From the NCBI RefSeq assembly GCF_003627055.1, contig NZ_CP032624.1, positions 186,001 to 250,000 on the forward strand: DNA of 64,000 nt, read 5' to 3'. The notes beneath the pieces are model-generated. The model saw only the letters and a list, made by a program, of their open reading frames with translations, had not been told where the DNA came from and ran no database searches. The translations under genes were made by a program, and so were the position numbers. Positions 7,202-15,964 of this stretch are shown piece after piece. How positions within the stretch are numbered: position 1 is the first letter of the stretch; the number at the start of each line of letters is the position of its first letter. Source of the DNA: Gryllotalpicola protaetiae. GTDB lineage: Bacteria > Actinomycetota > Actinomycetes > Actinomycetales > Microbacteriaceae.

Positions 7202-7981
7202 GGCCGCCTTGACCGGGTTCCGCAGGATCCCGAGGCCCTCGATCTCGACCTCCACCGTGTCGCCGGCGACGATCGGGCCGACACCGGCGGGCGTGCCCGT
7301 CATGATGACGTCACCGGGCAGCAGCGTGAACGCCGCGGACGCATGGGCGACGATCGTCGGCACGTCGAAGATGAGGTCGGAGATGTTGCCGTCCTGGCGG
7401 ATCTCACCGTTGACGCGGGTCTGGAGCGCGGCATCCGCCAGCTCGAATTCAGTCTCGATGACGGGGCCGAGCGGTGCGAACGTGTCGAATCCCTTGGCGC
7501 GCGCCCACTGGCCGTCGCTGACCTGCAGGTCGCGGGCCGACACATCGTTGCCGATCGTGTAGCCGAAGACGTACTCGAGCGCGCGCTCGGCCGGCACGTT
7601 CTTCGCGACCTTGCCGATGACGACGACGAGCTCGCCCTCGTGCTCGACCTTGTTCGAGATCGCGGGAAGCACGATGGGCTCGTTCGGGCCGATCACCGCG
7701 GTGTTCGGCTTGAGGAAGAGCAGCGGCTGCGTCGGCACGTCGCCACCGGTCACCGTCTTCATCTCCTGCACGTGGTCGTAGTAGTTCTTGCCGACACCGA
7801 CCACCTTCGACCGCGGAATCACCGGCGCGACGAGCGTCACCCCGGTGATCTTGACCCGCTCACCCGTGGGCTCGTACCCGGCGAACATGGGGTCGCCCTT
7901 GAGCAGCACCCACTCCTGTTCCTCAGGGTCGAGGATGCCGTAGCTGAGCACGCCTTCGTGCTGGAAGCGCCCGACCTTCAT
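7199..7981 (-). CDS. Fumarylacetoacetate hydrolase family protein
   Basis: A 260-residue FAH-fold protein, the short form (about 250-280 aa) found as acylpyruvases, oxaloacetate decarboxylases or 2-hydroxyhepta-2,4-dienedioate isomerases. Visible signatures are KVVGVGKNYYDHVQE, the metal-binding E-H-E-G-E region (NKVEHEGELVVVIG), the NDVSARDLQ motif and the C-terminal GDVIMTGTPAGVGP. The ATG at 7981 overlaps the ilvE stop by 4 nt, so it is the coupled last gene of leuB-ilvE-FAH. The upstream open frame in the same register is only ilvE read out of frame. The substrate is unknown; co-transcription with branched-chain amino acid genes suggests clean-up of a keto-acid by-product. Confidence 0.9.
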   Translation of the reverse strand: MKVGRFQHEGVLSYGILDPEEQEWVLLKGDPMFAGYEPTGERVKITGVTLVAPVIPRSKVVGVGKNYYDHVQEMKTVTGGDVPTQPLLFLKPNTAVIGPNEPIVLPAISNKVEHEGELVVVIGKVAKNVPAERALEYVFGYTIGNDVSARDLQVSDGQWARAKGFDTFAPLGPVIETEFELADAALQTRVNGEIRQDGNISDLIFDVPTIVAHASAAFTLLPGDVIMTGTPAGVGPIVAGDTVEVEIEGLGILRNPVKAA

Positions 7982-9096
7982 CGGTTCTGCCCGTCGAGGC
8001 GGTAGAGCCAGCCGTGCGTGTCCTCGATGCGGCCGTACTGGATGTCGGTGAGCTCCTTGCGCAACGACATCGCGAGCGACTCGCCCTCGCCGAGCACGGG
8101 CAGTTCGATCGTGAAGTCGGTCGACTTGAGTTGAGCGATCGGGTTCACGACCGCGGCCGTGCCGCACGCGAACGCTTCGACGATGTCGCCGCTCGCCACA
8201 CCCTCGCGCCACTCGTCGACCGAGACCGGGCGGCGCTCGATCGTGTGCCCGCGCTCTTCGGCGAGCTGCAGCAGCGAGTCGCGCGTGATGCCCTCGAGGA
8301 TGCTGTCGGAGGCCGGCGTCACGAGCGTGCCGTCCTTCTTCACGAGCACGAGGTTCATGCCACCGAGCTCTTCGAGGTAGCCGTCCTGCAGGAAGAGCAC
8401 TTGGTCGCAGCCCTGCGCGTACGCCTCCTGCTGGGGAAGCAGGGAGGCGGCGTAGTTGCCGCCGGTCTTCGCCGCCCCGGTGCCGCCGTGGGCCGCACGC
8501 GCATAGTCGGTCGACAGCCAGATCGACACAGGCAGCACGCCGCCCTTGAAGTACGCGCCGGCGGGCGACGCGATCACGAAGTAGTACACCTTGCGCGCTG
8601 CCCGCACCCCGAGGAACGCCTCGGAGGCGAACATGAACGGACGCAGGTAGAGGCTCGTCTCGCCGCCCTCCGGCACCCATGCGGCATCCGCCTGCACGAT
8701 GCTGCGCAGCGACGCGAGGAACGTGTCGAGTGGCAGCTCGGGAAGCGCGAGGCGACGCGCAGAGCGCTGCAGGCGCAGGCCGTTCTGGTCGGGGCGGAAG
8801 CTCCAGATCGAGCCGTCGGCGTGACGGTAGGCCTTGAGGCCCTCGAAGATCTCCTGCGCGTAGTGCAGCACGGCGGCCGCAGGGTCGAGCGAGATCTTGG
8901 CGTAGGGCTCGACGGCGGCCCGGTGCCAGCCCCCGCGCTCGCTCCAGTGGATCTGGACCATGTGGTCGGTGAAGAACTGCCCGAAGCCCGGGTTGGCGAG
9001 GATCTCGGCGCGCTCGGCGTCGGACCGGGGCGAGGGGTTCTGCGTCACCGCGAACTGCAGCGGCGAGATGTCGGTGAGAGGGAGCGACAGGGACAT
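7978..9096 (-). CDS. ilvE: Branched-chain amino acid aminotransferase
   Basis: A 372-residue fold-type IV PLP aminotransferase, the longer eukaryote/actinobacteria-like form. It interconverts Val/Leu/Ile and their 2-keto acids with glutamate. YAQEIFEGLKAYRHADGSI is the family signature, and the PLP lysine is K210 in GAAKTGGNYAAS. LEELGGMNLVLV and GITRDSLLQLAEE complete the cofactor site. It follows leuB by 22 nt and overlaps the FAH-family gene by 4 nt. It completes the pathway whose other steps (ilvDBNC) lie further right in the window. Confidence 0.97.
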   Translation of the reverse strand: MSLSLPLTDISPLQFAVTQNPSPRSDAERAEILANPGFGQFFTDHMVQIHWSERGGWHRAAVEPYAKISLDPAAAVLHYAQEIFEGLKAYRHADGSIWSFRPDQNGLRLQRSARRLALPELPLDTFLASLRSIVQADAAWVPEGGETSLYLRPFMFASEAFLGVRAARKVYYFVIASPAGAYFKGGVLPVSIWLSTDYARAAHGGTGAAKTGGNYAASLLPQQEAYAQGCDQVLFLQDGYLEELGGMNLVLVKKDGTLVTPASDSILEGITRDSLLQLAEERGHTIERRPVSVDEWREGVASGDIVEAFACGTAAVVNPIAQLKSTDFTIELPVLGEGESLAMSLRKELTDIQYGRIEDTHGWLYRLDGQNR

Positions 9097-9118
9097 GACT
9101 AAACCTTAAGTGAAACGG

Positions 9119-10177
9119 CTACGAGAGCAGGCTGACGATCGAGTCACCGATTTCAGCGGTCGAGCGCGCATCGGTGCGGGCGGCGAGGTCCTGCCGGACG
9201 GCGGCGGTGACCTCGGCCGCGGCGTCCGTCAGCCCGAGATGCGTCAGCAGCAGTGCGACGGACAGGATGGCTGCCGTCGGGTCCGCCTTCTGCTGACCGG
9301 CGATATCGGGTGCGGAGCCGTGCACGGGCTCGAACATGCTGGGGAACGTGCCGTCGGGATTGATGTTGCCCGAGGCCGCCAGCCCGATGCCGCCGCTGAT
9401 TGCGCCGGCCAGGTCGGTGAGGATGTCGCCGAAGAGGTTGTCGGTGACGATGACGTCGAATCTAGCAGGATCCGTGACCAGGAAGATGGTCGCCGCGTCG
9501 ACGTGCAGGTAGTCGACCTCGACCTCGGGGAAGTCGGCGCTCACCTCGTCGACGACACGCCGCCACAGCTTGCCGGCGAAGACGAGCACGTTGGTCTTGT
9601 GCACGAGGGTCAGCCTGCGGCGGCGGGCGGATGCCTGCGCGAACGCGAACCGCACAACGCGCTCCACCCCGTAGGCCGTGTTGACGCTCACTTCGTTGGC
9701 GACCTCGTGCGGCGTGCCGACGCGGATGCTTCCACCATTGCCCACGTACGGCCCTTCGGTGCCTTCGCGCACGACGACGAAGTCGACCTCCCCCGGGTTC
9801 TTGAGCGGGCTCTCGACCGTCGGGTAGACGACGGTCGGGCGCAGGTTCACGTAGTGGTCGAGCTCGAAGCGCAGCTTGAGCAGCAGACCGCGCTCGATGT
9901 TCGCGTTCGCGAGCCGCGGGTCGTTGGGCGTGCCGCCGACGGCGCCGAGCAGGATCGCATCGGCCTGCTTGATCGCCTCGAACTCGGCCGCGGGAAGAAC
10001 CTCGCCGTCGTCGAGGAAGCGGCCGGCGCCGAGCCGGTACTCGGTCTTCTCGAAGGTGACGTCGCTGCCGGCGGTGACCGCGTCGAGCACCTTCAGCGCC
10101 TCGGCGACGACCTCGGGGCCGATGCCGTCCCCGGGGATGACTGCGAGTTTGACGGTGTTCGATGCGGGGCGGACCAT
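9119..10177 (-). CDS. leuB: 3-isopropylmalate dehydrogenase
   Basis: A 352-residue NAD-dependent decarboxylating dehydrogenase of leucine synthesis. It opens with [20 protein letters not shown], has the central [21 protein letters not shown] signature split across residues about 230-250, and ends normally. The basic substrate region ([12 protein letters not shown]) and the catalytic YxxT/K region ([15 protein letters not shown]) identify IPMDH rather than isocitrate dehydrogenase. It is first gene of a leuB-ilvE-FAH unit. A TAGGCT -10 box lies 6 nt before the ATG, indicating a leaderless transcript. Confidence 0.96.
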   Translation of the reverse strand: MVRPASNTVKLAVIPGDGIGPEVVAEALKVLDAVTAGSDVTFEKTEYRLGAGRFLDDGEVLPAAEFEAIKQADAILLGAVGGTPNDPRLANANIERGLLLKLRFELDHYVNLRPTVVYPTVESPLKNPGEVDFVVVREGTEGPYVGNGGSIRVGTPHEVANEVSVNTAYGVERVVRFAFAQASARRRRLTLVHKTNVLVFAGKLWRRVVDEVSADFPEVEVDYLHVDAATIFLVTDPARFDVIVTDNLFGDILTDLAGAISGGIGLAASGNINPDGTFPSMFEPVHGSAPDIAGQQKADPTAAILSVALLLTHLGLTDAAAEVTAAVRQDLAARTDARSTAEIGDSIVSLLS

Positions 10178-10183
10178 GCCCCC

Positions 10184-10189
10184 AGCCTA
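10184..10189 (-). promoter_or_regulatory. -10 box TAGGCT of the leuB-ilvE-FAH operon
   Basis: TAGGCT on the minus strand, then GGGGGC, then the leuB ATG: a 6-nt discriminator that places the transcript start at the start codon. The palindromic repeat at 10214-10262 lies immediately upstream where a -35 or operator would be. Confidence 0.5.
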
Positions 10190-10213
10190 TTTGCTCGCGG
10201 CACGGCTCACGGC

Positions 10214-10262
10214 GGGTGCGAAACGCACGTTCAACCGCTCACGAACGTGCATTCGGCACCCC
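10214..10262. repeat. GGGTGCGAAA palindromic repeat, copy 1
   Basis: A 49-nt imperfect palindrome whose left arm starts GGGTGCGAAACGCACGTTC and whose right arm is GAACGTGCATTCGGCACCC. It matches 11334-11381 in the same orientation. The two copies bracket the quinone oxidoreductase gene. This one lies between divergent genes, so it cannot be a simple terminator. Confidence 0.65.
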
Positions 10263-10314
10263 TCGCGAGCGTCGCGCTCTTGCGGCGCAGACAGCCCGGC
10301 GCTAGCAAAGCCTC

Positions 10315-11319
10315 ATGAGGGCGATCGTGCAGGACCGCTACGGCGGGCCGGAGGTGCTTCGACTCGCGACGGACCTGCCGGTTCCCACCGCAGGGCCCGG
10401 CGAGGTGCAGGTGCGGGTGCATGCGGCATCCGTCAATGCCGCCGATTGGCACACGATGCGTGGGATGCCGCGCGCGGCGCGCCTCATGGCGCCGAAGCAG
10501 TTCGGGCGCAGCGGCCCGACCCGCCGCGAGCGCGGGCAGGACTTCGCCGGCGAGGTGACCGGGCTCGGCCCGGGCGTCGGCGACTTCGCCGTCGGCGACG
10601 AGGTCTACGGCGAGGTCGGACTGACCGCGGCGCACGGGGCGTTCGCCGAGTACACGACGGTGGCCGCCGCCAACGTCGCCCACAAGCCCGGCGGGCTGAG
10701 CTTCGAAGAGGCTGCGGCGATGCCGCTCGCGGCGGACACCGCCCTGCAGGGCATGAAGGACCTCGGGCACACGCACGCCGGGCAGACGGTGCTCATCATC
10801 GGAGCGTCGGGCGGCGTCGGCACCTTTGCGGTGCAGCTCGCGAAGTCGTACGGCGCGACGGTCACGGCGGTCGGCAGCGCGGGCTCGGCCGAGCTGCTGC
10901 GGTCGCTCGGCGCCGATGAGGTCCTCGACTATCGCGCGCAGGACTTCGCCGCGCTCGGTCGCCGGTGGGACATCGTCTTCGACCTGAGCGGCACCTACTC
11001 GCTCGGCCGCCTGCGCCGCGCGCTCGCGCCAGACGGCACGCTCGTGCTGTCGGGCGGCGGCAACCCGCACGACGGCGGATTCTTCGGGCCGATGTCGGTC
11101 AACATCGGCGCCCTCTTCGCCGACCGGTTCACGAAGCAGCACCTCGTCACGCTGCAGGAGCACCCGGATCGCGCCCATCTCGACGAGCTGCGCGAGCTCG
11201 CGGAATCCGGCGTTCTTCGCCCGGTGATCCAGCACCGCTACCGCCTCGAGGACGCCGCCGACGCACTGCGCCACCACGAGGACGAGCCTGCCCTCGGCAA
11301 GATCGTGCTGGTGATCTGA
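10315..11319 (+). CDS. NAD(P)-dependent medium-chain alcohol dehydrogenase / quinone oxidoreductase-like protein
   Basis: A 334-residue zinc-free MDR protein. The GroES-like N-terminal domain (GPGEVQVRVHAASVNAADWH) is followed by a Rossmann domain with GASGGVGTFAVQLAKSYGA (about 160-178). The zinc ligands of true alcohol dehydrogenases are absent, as in quinone oxidoreductase and enoyl reductase subfamilies. The substrate is unknown. The start is an ATG just behind TAGCAAAGCCTC, with no clear Shine-Dalgarno. The gene is flanked on both sides by copies of the same 49-nt palindromic repeat. It is convergent with a methyltransferase gene. Confidence 0.88.
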   Translation: MRAIVQDRYGGPEVLRLATDLPVPTAGPGEVQVRVHAASVNAADWHTMRGMPRAARLMAPKQFGRSGPTRRERGQDFAGEVTGLGPGVGDFAVGDEVYGEVGLTAAHGAFAEYTTVAAANVAHKPGGLSFEEAAAMPLAADTALQGMKDLGHTHAGQTVLIIGASGGVGTFAVQLAKSYGATVTAVGSAGSAELLRSLGADEVLDYRAQDFAALGRRWDIVFDLSGTYSLGRLRRALAPDGTLVLSGGGNPHDGGFFGPMSVNIGALFADRFTKQHLVTLQEHPDRAHLDELRELAESGVLRPVIQHRYRLEDAADALRHHEDEPALGKIVLVI

Positions 11320-11333
11320 GCCGCAGCGCCAAG

Positions 11334-11381
11334 GGGTGCGAAAAGCACGTCGAATCGCGATCGAAGGTGCATTTCGCACCC
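11334..11381. repeat. GGGTGCGAAA palindromic repeat, copy 2
   Basis: A 48-nt palindrome with arms GGGTGCGAAAAGCAC and GGTGCATTTCGCACCC. It is clearly related to 10214-10262, differing mainly in the loop. It lies in the convergent gap between the oxidoreductase and methyltransferase genes, where it could stop transcription in both directions. Confidence 0.65.
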
Positions 11382-11397
11382 GTCAAGCACAGCCAAG

Positions 11398-12132
11398 CTA
11401 GATGCGCGCCGCGACGAGCAGCCACGACGAGTAGTGCTCGGTAACCTGCCCGCCGAGATCGGTGACCGCACCGGCCACCTCATCGACCTCGGCCGGTGAC
11501 CAGTCGCTGAAGGTGCTGAACAGCCCGTGCACCTGTGCCGCGGTGAGCTCGATGCTCCACCGATAGCGCCGGGTCGACTCGATTGCGAACAGGCCAGACG
11601 CCGCGATGGCATCCGCCGTCGCTGTCACGCTCTCGGTCTGCTCGCGCTGCGGTGCGCGGCGCCGCGCGACGATGCGTGCGACCTCGCGGCGGAACGGCGT
11701 GACCTCGGCCTCCGCATCGCCGAACACGTTGCGCCACACGAGCAGGCGACCGTCGGGCTTCAACGCGCGGCGCACCATGGGCAGCGCGACGTTGAGATCC
11801 ATCCAGTGGATCGAGGTGGCGGCAACCACGAGGTCGAAGCTCGCGGCATCCGGTTCGAACTCTTCCGCGCGCATGCGATGAACGGATGCCTGCGGGTGTC
11901 GCGCCGCCAGGGCATCCGCCAGCCGCGGGCCGGGCTCGACGGCGACGACGTCCATGCCGCGCGCGAGCAGTACTCCGGTCGCCTCGCCCGTGCCCGCGCC
12001 GAGGTCGAGGGCGCGCCGCCCCGGCACGACCAACTCGGTCGCGACCACGTCGCCCCACAGCTCGGCCGGATACGGCGGACGAGCCGCCCGATACCCCTCG
12101 GGCGAGCGGTCGAAGTGCATGGCATCCGGCAC
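11398..12132 (-). CDS. Class I SAM-dependent methyltransferase
   Basis: A 244-residue methyltransferase. Motif I is ALDLGAGTGEATGVLL (about 41-56), motif II DVVAVEPGP, and motif IV DLVVAATSIHWMD with the IHW tripeptide of the UbiE/BioC-like group. The N-terminal FDRSPEGYRAARPPYPAELW is typical of small-molecule methyltransferases of unknown substrate in actinobacteria. The GTG at 12132 is chosen because TAGGCT ends 6 nt upstream of it, the leaderless pattern seen repeatedly in this window. An internal ATG at codon 5 is the alternative. It is transcribed alone. Confidence 0.87.
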   Translation of the reverse strand: MPDAMHFDRSPEGYRAARPPYPAELWGDVVATELVVPGRRALDLGAGTGEATGVLLARGMDVVAVEPGPRLADALAARHPQASVHRMRAEEFEPDAASFDLVVAATSIHWMDLNVALPMVRRALKPDGRLLVWRNVFGDAEAEVTPFRREVARIVARRRAPQREQTESVTATADAIAASGLFAIESTRRYRWSIELTAAQVHGLFSTFSDWSPAEVDEVAGAVTDLGGQVTEHYSSWLLVAARI

Positions 12133-12138
12133 CCGCCG

Positions 12139-12144
12139 AGCCTA
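12139..12144 (-). promoter_or_regulatory. -10 box TAGGCT for leaderless methyltransferase mRNA
   Basis: TAGGCT-CGGCGG-GTG on the minus strand, with a 6-nt discriminator and no Shine-Dalgarno. It supports the GTG at 12132 as the start. Confidence 0.45.
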
Positions 12145-12203
12145 AGGGAAGGGGTCCGGCGCGACACGCCGCTCTCGCCGCGCACACCGCGAAATCCCTT
12201 CCG

Positions 12204-13052
12204 CTACAGGGTGACCGTACCCGTCACGACGGTCTGCGTCTGCCCGCCGACCCAGATCTGATCGCCGTCGCGCGTCACCCGCACAAGCCCGTCGCGGCCG
12301 AGGGCGTGGCCCTGGCCTGCGAGGTACGACCCGGTGACCCGCCCGGACTCGATCAGCCAGCGCGCGAGCCCGGCGTTGAGCGACCCGGTCACGGGGTCTT
12401 CGACGACGCCGATCTGCGGGATGAACGCCCGCACCTCGATCAGCCGTTCGTCGTCGACGTAGTGCGCGAACGCGCCGATGCCGTGCTCGCCGAAGCCGGC
12501 GAGATTCGGCTCGACAGCGAGCAGCTCGTCGACGCTCGGAAGCTCGACCGCGAACCATCCTGGGCCGTTGTCGACCCACTGCGACGAGACGATCGCGCTG
12601 CGCTCGATTCCGAGGGCGGCGGATGCCTCGGCCAGAGTCGGCTCGTCAACGGGCCCCGACCTGAGGAACCCGGGCGCCGCGAACGACAGCCCGACCTCGT
12701 CCCGGCGCAGGGTGACGAGGCCGATGCCGCACTCCTGCACGACGACGCCCTCGCGCGCGGGCACGCCGCCCGACTCGAGCCACGCGTGCGCCGTGCCGAG
12801 CGTCGGGTGGCCGGCGAACGGCAACTCACCGCCGGGCGTGAAGATGCGCACACGGTAGTCGGCGCCCTGAGCTCGAGCGGCATCGGTCGGCGGAACGAGG
12901 AACGTCGTCTCCGACAGGTTCGTCCACGACGCGAACTGCTGCATGGCGACGTCGTCGAGGCCGGACCCGTCGACGACGACCGCCACCGGGTTGCCGGCGA
13001 GCGGGATACGGCCGAAGACGTCGACCTCGACGTAACGGCGCTGCTCAGGCAT
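12204..13052 (-). CDS. PhzF-family isomerase-like protein
   Basis: A 282-residue PhzF/diaminopimelate-epimerase-fold protein. The N-terminal half carries EVDVFGRIPLAGNPVAVV and SETTFLVPP with the conserved glutamate. The repeated second half contains the DPVTGSLNAGLARWL motif. GELPFAGHPTLGTAHAWL is the family hallmark. PhzF itself isomerises dihydrohydroxyanthranilate in phenazine synthesis, but no other phenazine genes are present, so this is a housekeeping homologue of unknown substrate. It starts 10 nt after the serA stop and is probably co-transcribed with it. Confidence 0.9.
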   Translation of the reverse strand: MPEQRRYVEVDVFGRIPLAGNPVAVVVDGSGLDDVAMQQFASWTNLSETTFLVPPTDAARAQGADYRVRIFTPGGELPFAGHPTLGTAHAWLESGGVPAREGVVVQECGIGLVTLRRDEVGLSFAAPGFLRSGPVDEPTLAEASAALGIERSAIVSSQWVDNGPGWFAVELPSVDELLAVEPNLAGFGEHGIGAFAHYVDDERLIEVRAFIPQIGVVEDPVTGSLNAGLARWLIESGRVTGSYLAGQGHALGRDGLVRVTRDGDQIWVGGQTQTVVTGTVTL

Positions 13053-13062
13053 CCGCTCGCCC

Positions 13063-14655
13063 CTACTCGGTGATGTCGATCTCGACGAGCTCTTCCGCCT
13101 CGATCGCCGCCGCGACGGCGCTCAGGATCTGAGTGGGCACCGGCGAGTCGACCGTCAGCACCGAGAGGGCCTTGCCGCCCTGCTCGTCGCGCGCGATCTG
13201 CATGTTCGCGATGTTGATGTCTGCCTCGCCGAACGCCTTGCCGTAGACCGCGACGATGCCGGGGCGGTCGCGGTAGACCAGCACGACGTGGTGCTTGGCG
13301 AGGGGCACCTCGATCTCGTACTCGTTCAGCCCGATGATCTTCTCGACCATCTTCGTGCCCGAGAGGGTGCCCGCCACGGTCACGACGGTGCCGTCGGCGA
13401 GGATGCCCTTGAGGGTCGTGGTGTTGCGGTAGTCCTTCGACTCATCGCCGGTCGTGAGCGTGACCTCGATGCCGCGCTGCTCGGCGAGCAGCGGGGCGTT
13501 CACGTACGACACCTTGTCGCTGACGATGTTCGTGAAGTAGCCCTTGAGCGCCGCCAGCTTGTAGACCGACACGTCGAAGGCGGCGAGCTCGCCGCGCACG
13601 TCGACGTCGAGCGAGGTCAGCGCCTCCTTGCCGGCGAGGCCCGCGAGGACCTGCGCGAGCTTCTCGACGAGTGCGATGCCGGGGCGCACGAACGGGTCGA
13701 TGATGCCGCCGGCGACGTTCACCGCGTCGGGCACGAGGTTGCCCTCGAGCGCGAGCTTCACCGAGCGGGCGACGGAGACGCCCGCCTTCTCCTGCGCCTC
13801 ACCCGTCGACGCGCCCAGGTGCGGCGTGACGACGACGTTCGGCAGCGAGGTGAGGTCGTCGTTCTTGGGCGGCTCGCTCGTGAACACGTCGAGGCCGGCG
13901 CCGGCGATCACGTTGTTCCGCAGCGCCTCGGCCAGCGCGGCCTCGTCGATCAGGCCGCCGCGCGCGACGTTGACGACATATGCCGTCGGCTTCATGAGCG
14001 CGAGCTGCGCCGCCCCGATCATGCCGGTCGTCTCAGGCGTCTTCGGCATGTGGATGGTGATGAAATCGGATGCCTTGAGCAGCTCGTCGAGGTCGAGAAG
14101 CTCCACGCCGAGCTGCTGCGCCCGCGCCGCCGTGACGTAGGGGTCGTATGCGACGACGCGCACGCCGAACGCCTGCAGACGCTGCGTGATGAGCGTGCCG
14201 ATGCGACCGAGGCCGATGATTCCGACCGTCTTCTCGAAGAGCTCGGTGCCGGTGTACTTGGAGCGCTTCCACTCCCCCGCGTTCAGCGAGGCGTGCGCAG
14301 CCGGGATGTGGCGGGCGAGGCTCAGGATGTGGCCGATGGTGAGCTCGGCCGCCGAGATGATGTTCGAGGTCGGGGCGTTCACGACCATCACGCCGGCCTT
14401 CGTGGACGACGGGATGTCGACGTTGTCGAGGCCCACGCCCGCGCGGGCGATCACCTGCAGCACCGGTGCGGCGGCGATCGCCTCCGCGTCCATCTTGGTG
14501 GCCGAGCGGATGAGCACCGCGTTCGCCTCGGCGAGGGCCGCGAGCAGCGCGGGGCGGTCGGTGCCGTCCACGCTCCGGACCTCGAAGTCGGGACCGAGCG
14601 CCTCGACGGTTGCAGGGGACAGTTCTTCGGCGATCAGCACGACCGGTTTCGTCAC
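13063..14655 (-). CDS. serA: D-3-phosphoglycerate dehydrogenase
   Basis: A 530-residue long-type (type I, mycobacterial-like) phosphoglycerate dehydrogenase, first step of serine synthesis. Substrate region ARAGVGLDNVD is followed by the Rossmann signature VGIIGLGRIGTLI (about 143-155), catalytic R and E in VNVARGGLIDEAALAEAL, and histidine in TPHLGASTGEA. Then come the intervening allosteric substrate-binding (ASB) domain and a C-terminal ACT domain (HHVVLVYRDRPGIVAVYGKA onward), which typically binds serine. The GTG start is the only one that keeps the full N-terminus. phzF follows by 10 nt. Confidence 0.97.
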   Translation of the reverse strand: MTKPVVLIAEELSPATVEALGPDFEVRSVDGTDRPALLAALAEANAVLIRSATKMDAEAIAAAPVLQVIARAGVGLDNVDIPSSTKAGVMVVNAPTSNIISAAELTIGHILSLARHIPAAHASLNAGEWKRSKYTGTELFEKTVGIIGLGRIGTLITQRLQAFGVRVVAYDPYVTAARAQQLGVELLDLDELLKASDFITIHMPKTPETTGMIGAAQLALMKPTAYVVNVARGGLIDEAALAEALRNNVIAGAGLDVFTSEPPKNDDLTSLPNVVVTPHLGASTGEAQEKAGVSVARSVKLALEGNLVPDAVNVAGGIIDPFVRPGIALVEKLAQVLAGLAGKEALTSLDVDVRGELAAFDVSVYKLAALKGYFTNIVSDKVSYVNAPLLAEQRGIEVTLTTGDESKDYRNTTTLKGILADGTVVTVAGTLSGTKMVEKIIGLNEYEIEVPLAKHHVVLVYRDRPGIVAVYGKAFGEADINIANMQIARDEQGGKALSVLTVDSPVPTQILSAVAAAIEAEELVEIDITE

Positions 14656-14732
14656 GAACGCATCTTTCTCACGGTGGCATCAGTGGGCGTTGCGACCAGC
14701 CTAGCGGCGTTGAATCTGCCAGAGTGACGGGC

Positions 14733-15944
14733 ATGAGGCCGCTGCGCGCGCTGTTCCTGCGCCTCACGGCGGGTCGGCTCACGCCGTGGGTGAAGCAGAT
14801 TCCGACAGTCGTCACCTTCGGCGTCGCGCTCATCGTGCTGCTCGCGACGCGGATGCCGGTGACGTCGGGTGGTCTGCTCTGGGCATCCGTCATCGTCGAA
14901 GCCATCGCCACAGCCGCCTCGTTCGCTCTGCCCTGGCGGCGGATCGACCAGTTCTGGAGCGTCCTGATCCCCTGCGCGAGCTTCGTCGCGATCGCGCTGC
15001 TGCGGCTCGCGACGGGCGGCAGCGATTCGCCGTTCGGCGTGCTGCTGATCATCCCGACGATATGGGTGGCGAGCGAGCCCGGTGCGTGGAATCCGCTCAT
15101 CGCGGGCATCGGAACGTGTTTCGCACTGTTACTGCCGGAGTACCTGAGCGGCGCGCCCGTGAGCCTGGGCGAGGTCGCCCGCGACCTGCTCACCCCGTTC
15201 GTCTACATCGTCGCGGCGATCATCATCAACGAGATCGCGAGGCGCCTGCGCGAGGCCGGCGAGGAGCGCGACCGTGTGAAGGACGAGTTCCTCGGCCTCG
15301 TCTCGCACGAGCTGCGCAACCCGCTGACGAGCGTGCTCGGCTACCTCGAGCTGCTGCGCATGACCGGCGCGAACCTCACCGACGAGCAGCGCGGCTTCGT
15401 CGATGTCGCCGAGCGCAACGCCCGGCGGCTGCGGCACCTCGTCGGCGACCTGCTGACCACGGCGCAGGCGGGTGCGGGCGCGTTCACGCTGCAGAAGACA
15501 CGGGTCGACCTGAACGAGGTGGTGCGCCAGGCGGTCGAGTCGGCTGAGCCGGCCGCCGAAGACGCCGACGTCGTGCTGGCGACCGCGCTCGCGGCGCCCG
15601 TCGTCATCAACGGCGACCCCGACCGCCTCGGTCAGGCGTGCGACAACCTGATCTCGAACGCCGTCAAGTTCACGCCGGCCGGTGGGACCGTCACGGTCTC
15701 GACCGAGCTGCACGGGGCGGATGCCTTGCTGTCGGTGCGCGACACCGGTGTCGGCATCCCGGCGGACGAGGTGGCGCACCTGTCCGAGAGGTTCTTCCGC
15801 GCCTCGACGGCGCGGGCGATCCCGGGCGTCGGCCTCGGCCTCACCGTGGTGCGCGCGATCGCCACGGCCCACGGCGGCCGCCTCGAGATCGAGAGCGCCG
15901 TCGGCGAAGGCACCACCTTCACCCTCGTGCTGCCCATGGCGTGA
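14733..15944 (+). CDS. Orphan membrane sensor histidine kinase
   Basis: A 403-residue histidine kinase. The N-terminal third has about five to six hydrophobic helices (residues about 20-165) with only short loops, so the sensor is probably intramembrane. After a coiled linker comes the DHp domain with phospho-acceptor H192 in LVSHELRNPLTSVLGYLEL. The ATPase domain has the N box (DNLISNAVKFTP), G1 (DTGVGIP), an F box and G2 (GVGLGLTVV). No response regulator gene is adjacent on either side. It is divergent from serA and convergent with ilvC. The ATG at 14733 is preferred; a GTG 9 nt upstream is also in frame. Confidence 0.92.
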   Translation: MRPLRALFLRLTAGRLTPWVKQIPTVVTFGVALIVLLATRMPVTSGGLLWASVIVEAIATAASFALPWRRIDQFWSVLIPCASFVAIALLRLATGGSDSPFGVLLIIPTIWVASEPGAWNPLIAGIGTCFALLLPEYLSGAPVSLGEVARDLLTPFVYIVAAIIINEIARRLREAGEERDRVKDEFLGLVSHELRNPLTSVLGYLELLRMTGANLTDEQRGFVDVAERNARRLRHLVGDLLTTAQAGAGAFTLQKTRVDLNEVVRQAVESAEPAAEDADVVLATALAAPVVINGDPDRLGQACDNLISNAVKFTPAGGTVTVSTELHGADALLSVRDTGVGIPADEVAHLSERFFRASTARAIPGVGLGLTVVRAIATAHGGRLEIESAVGEGTTFTLVLPMA

Positions 15945-15964
15945 TCAGCGCGGGGCGGCAGAAG

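Noticed and set aside
12133-12203. GGAAGGG...CCCTTCC inverted repeat between phzF and the methyltransferase gene
   Set aside because: The arms are short and about 45 nt apart with no clean inner stem. Not convincing as a terminator.
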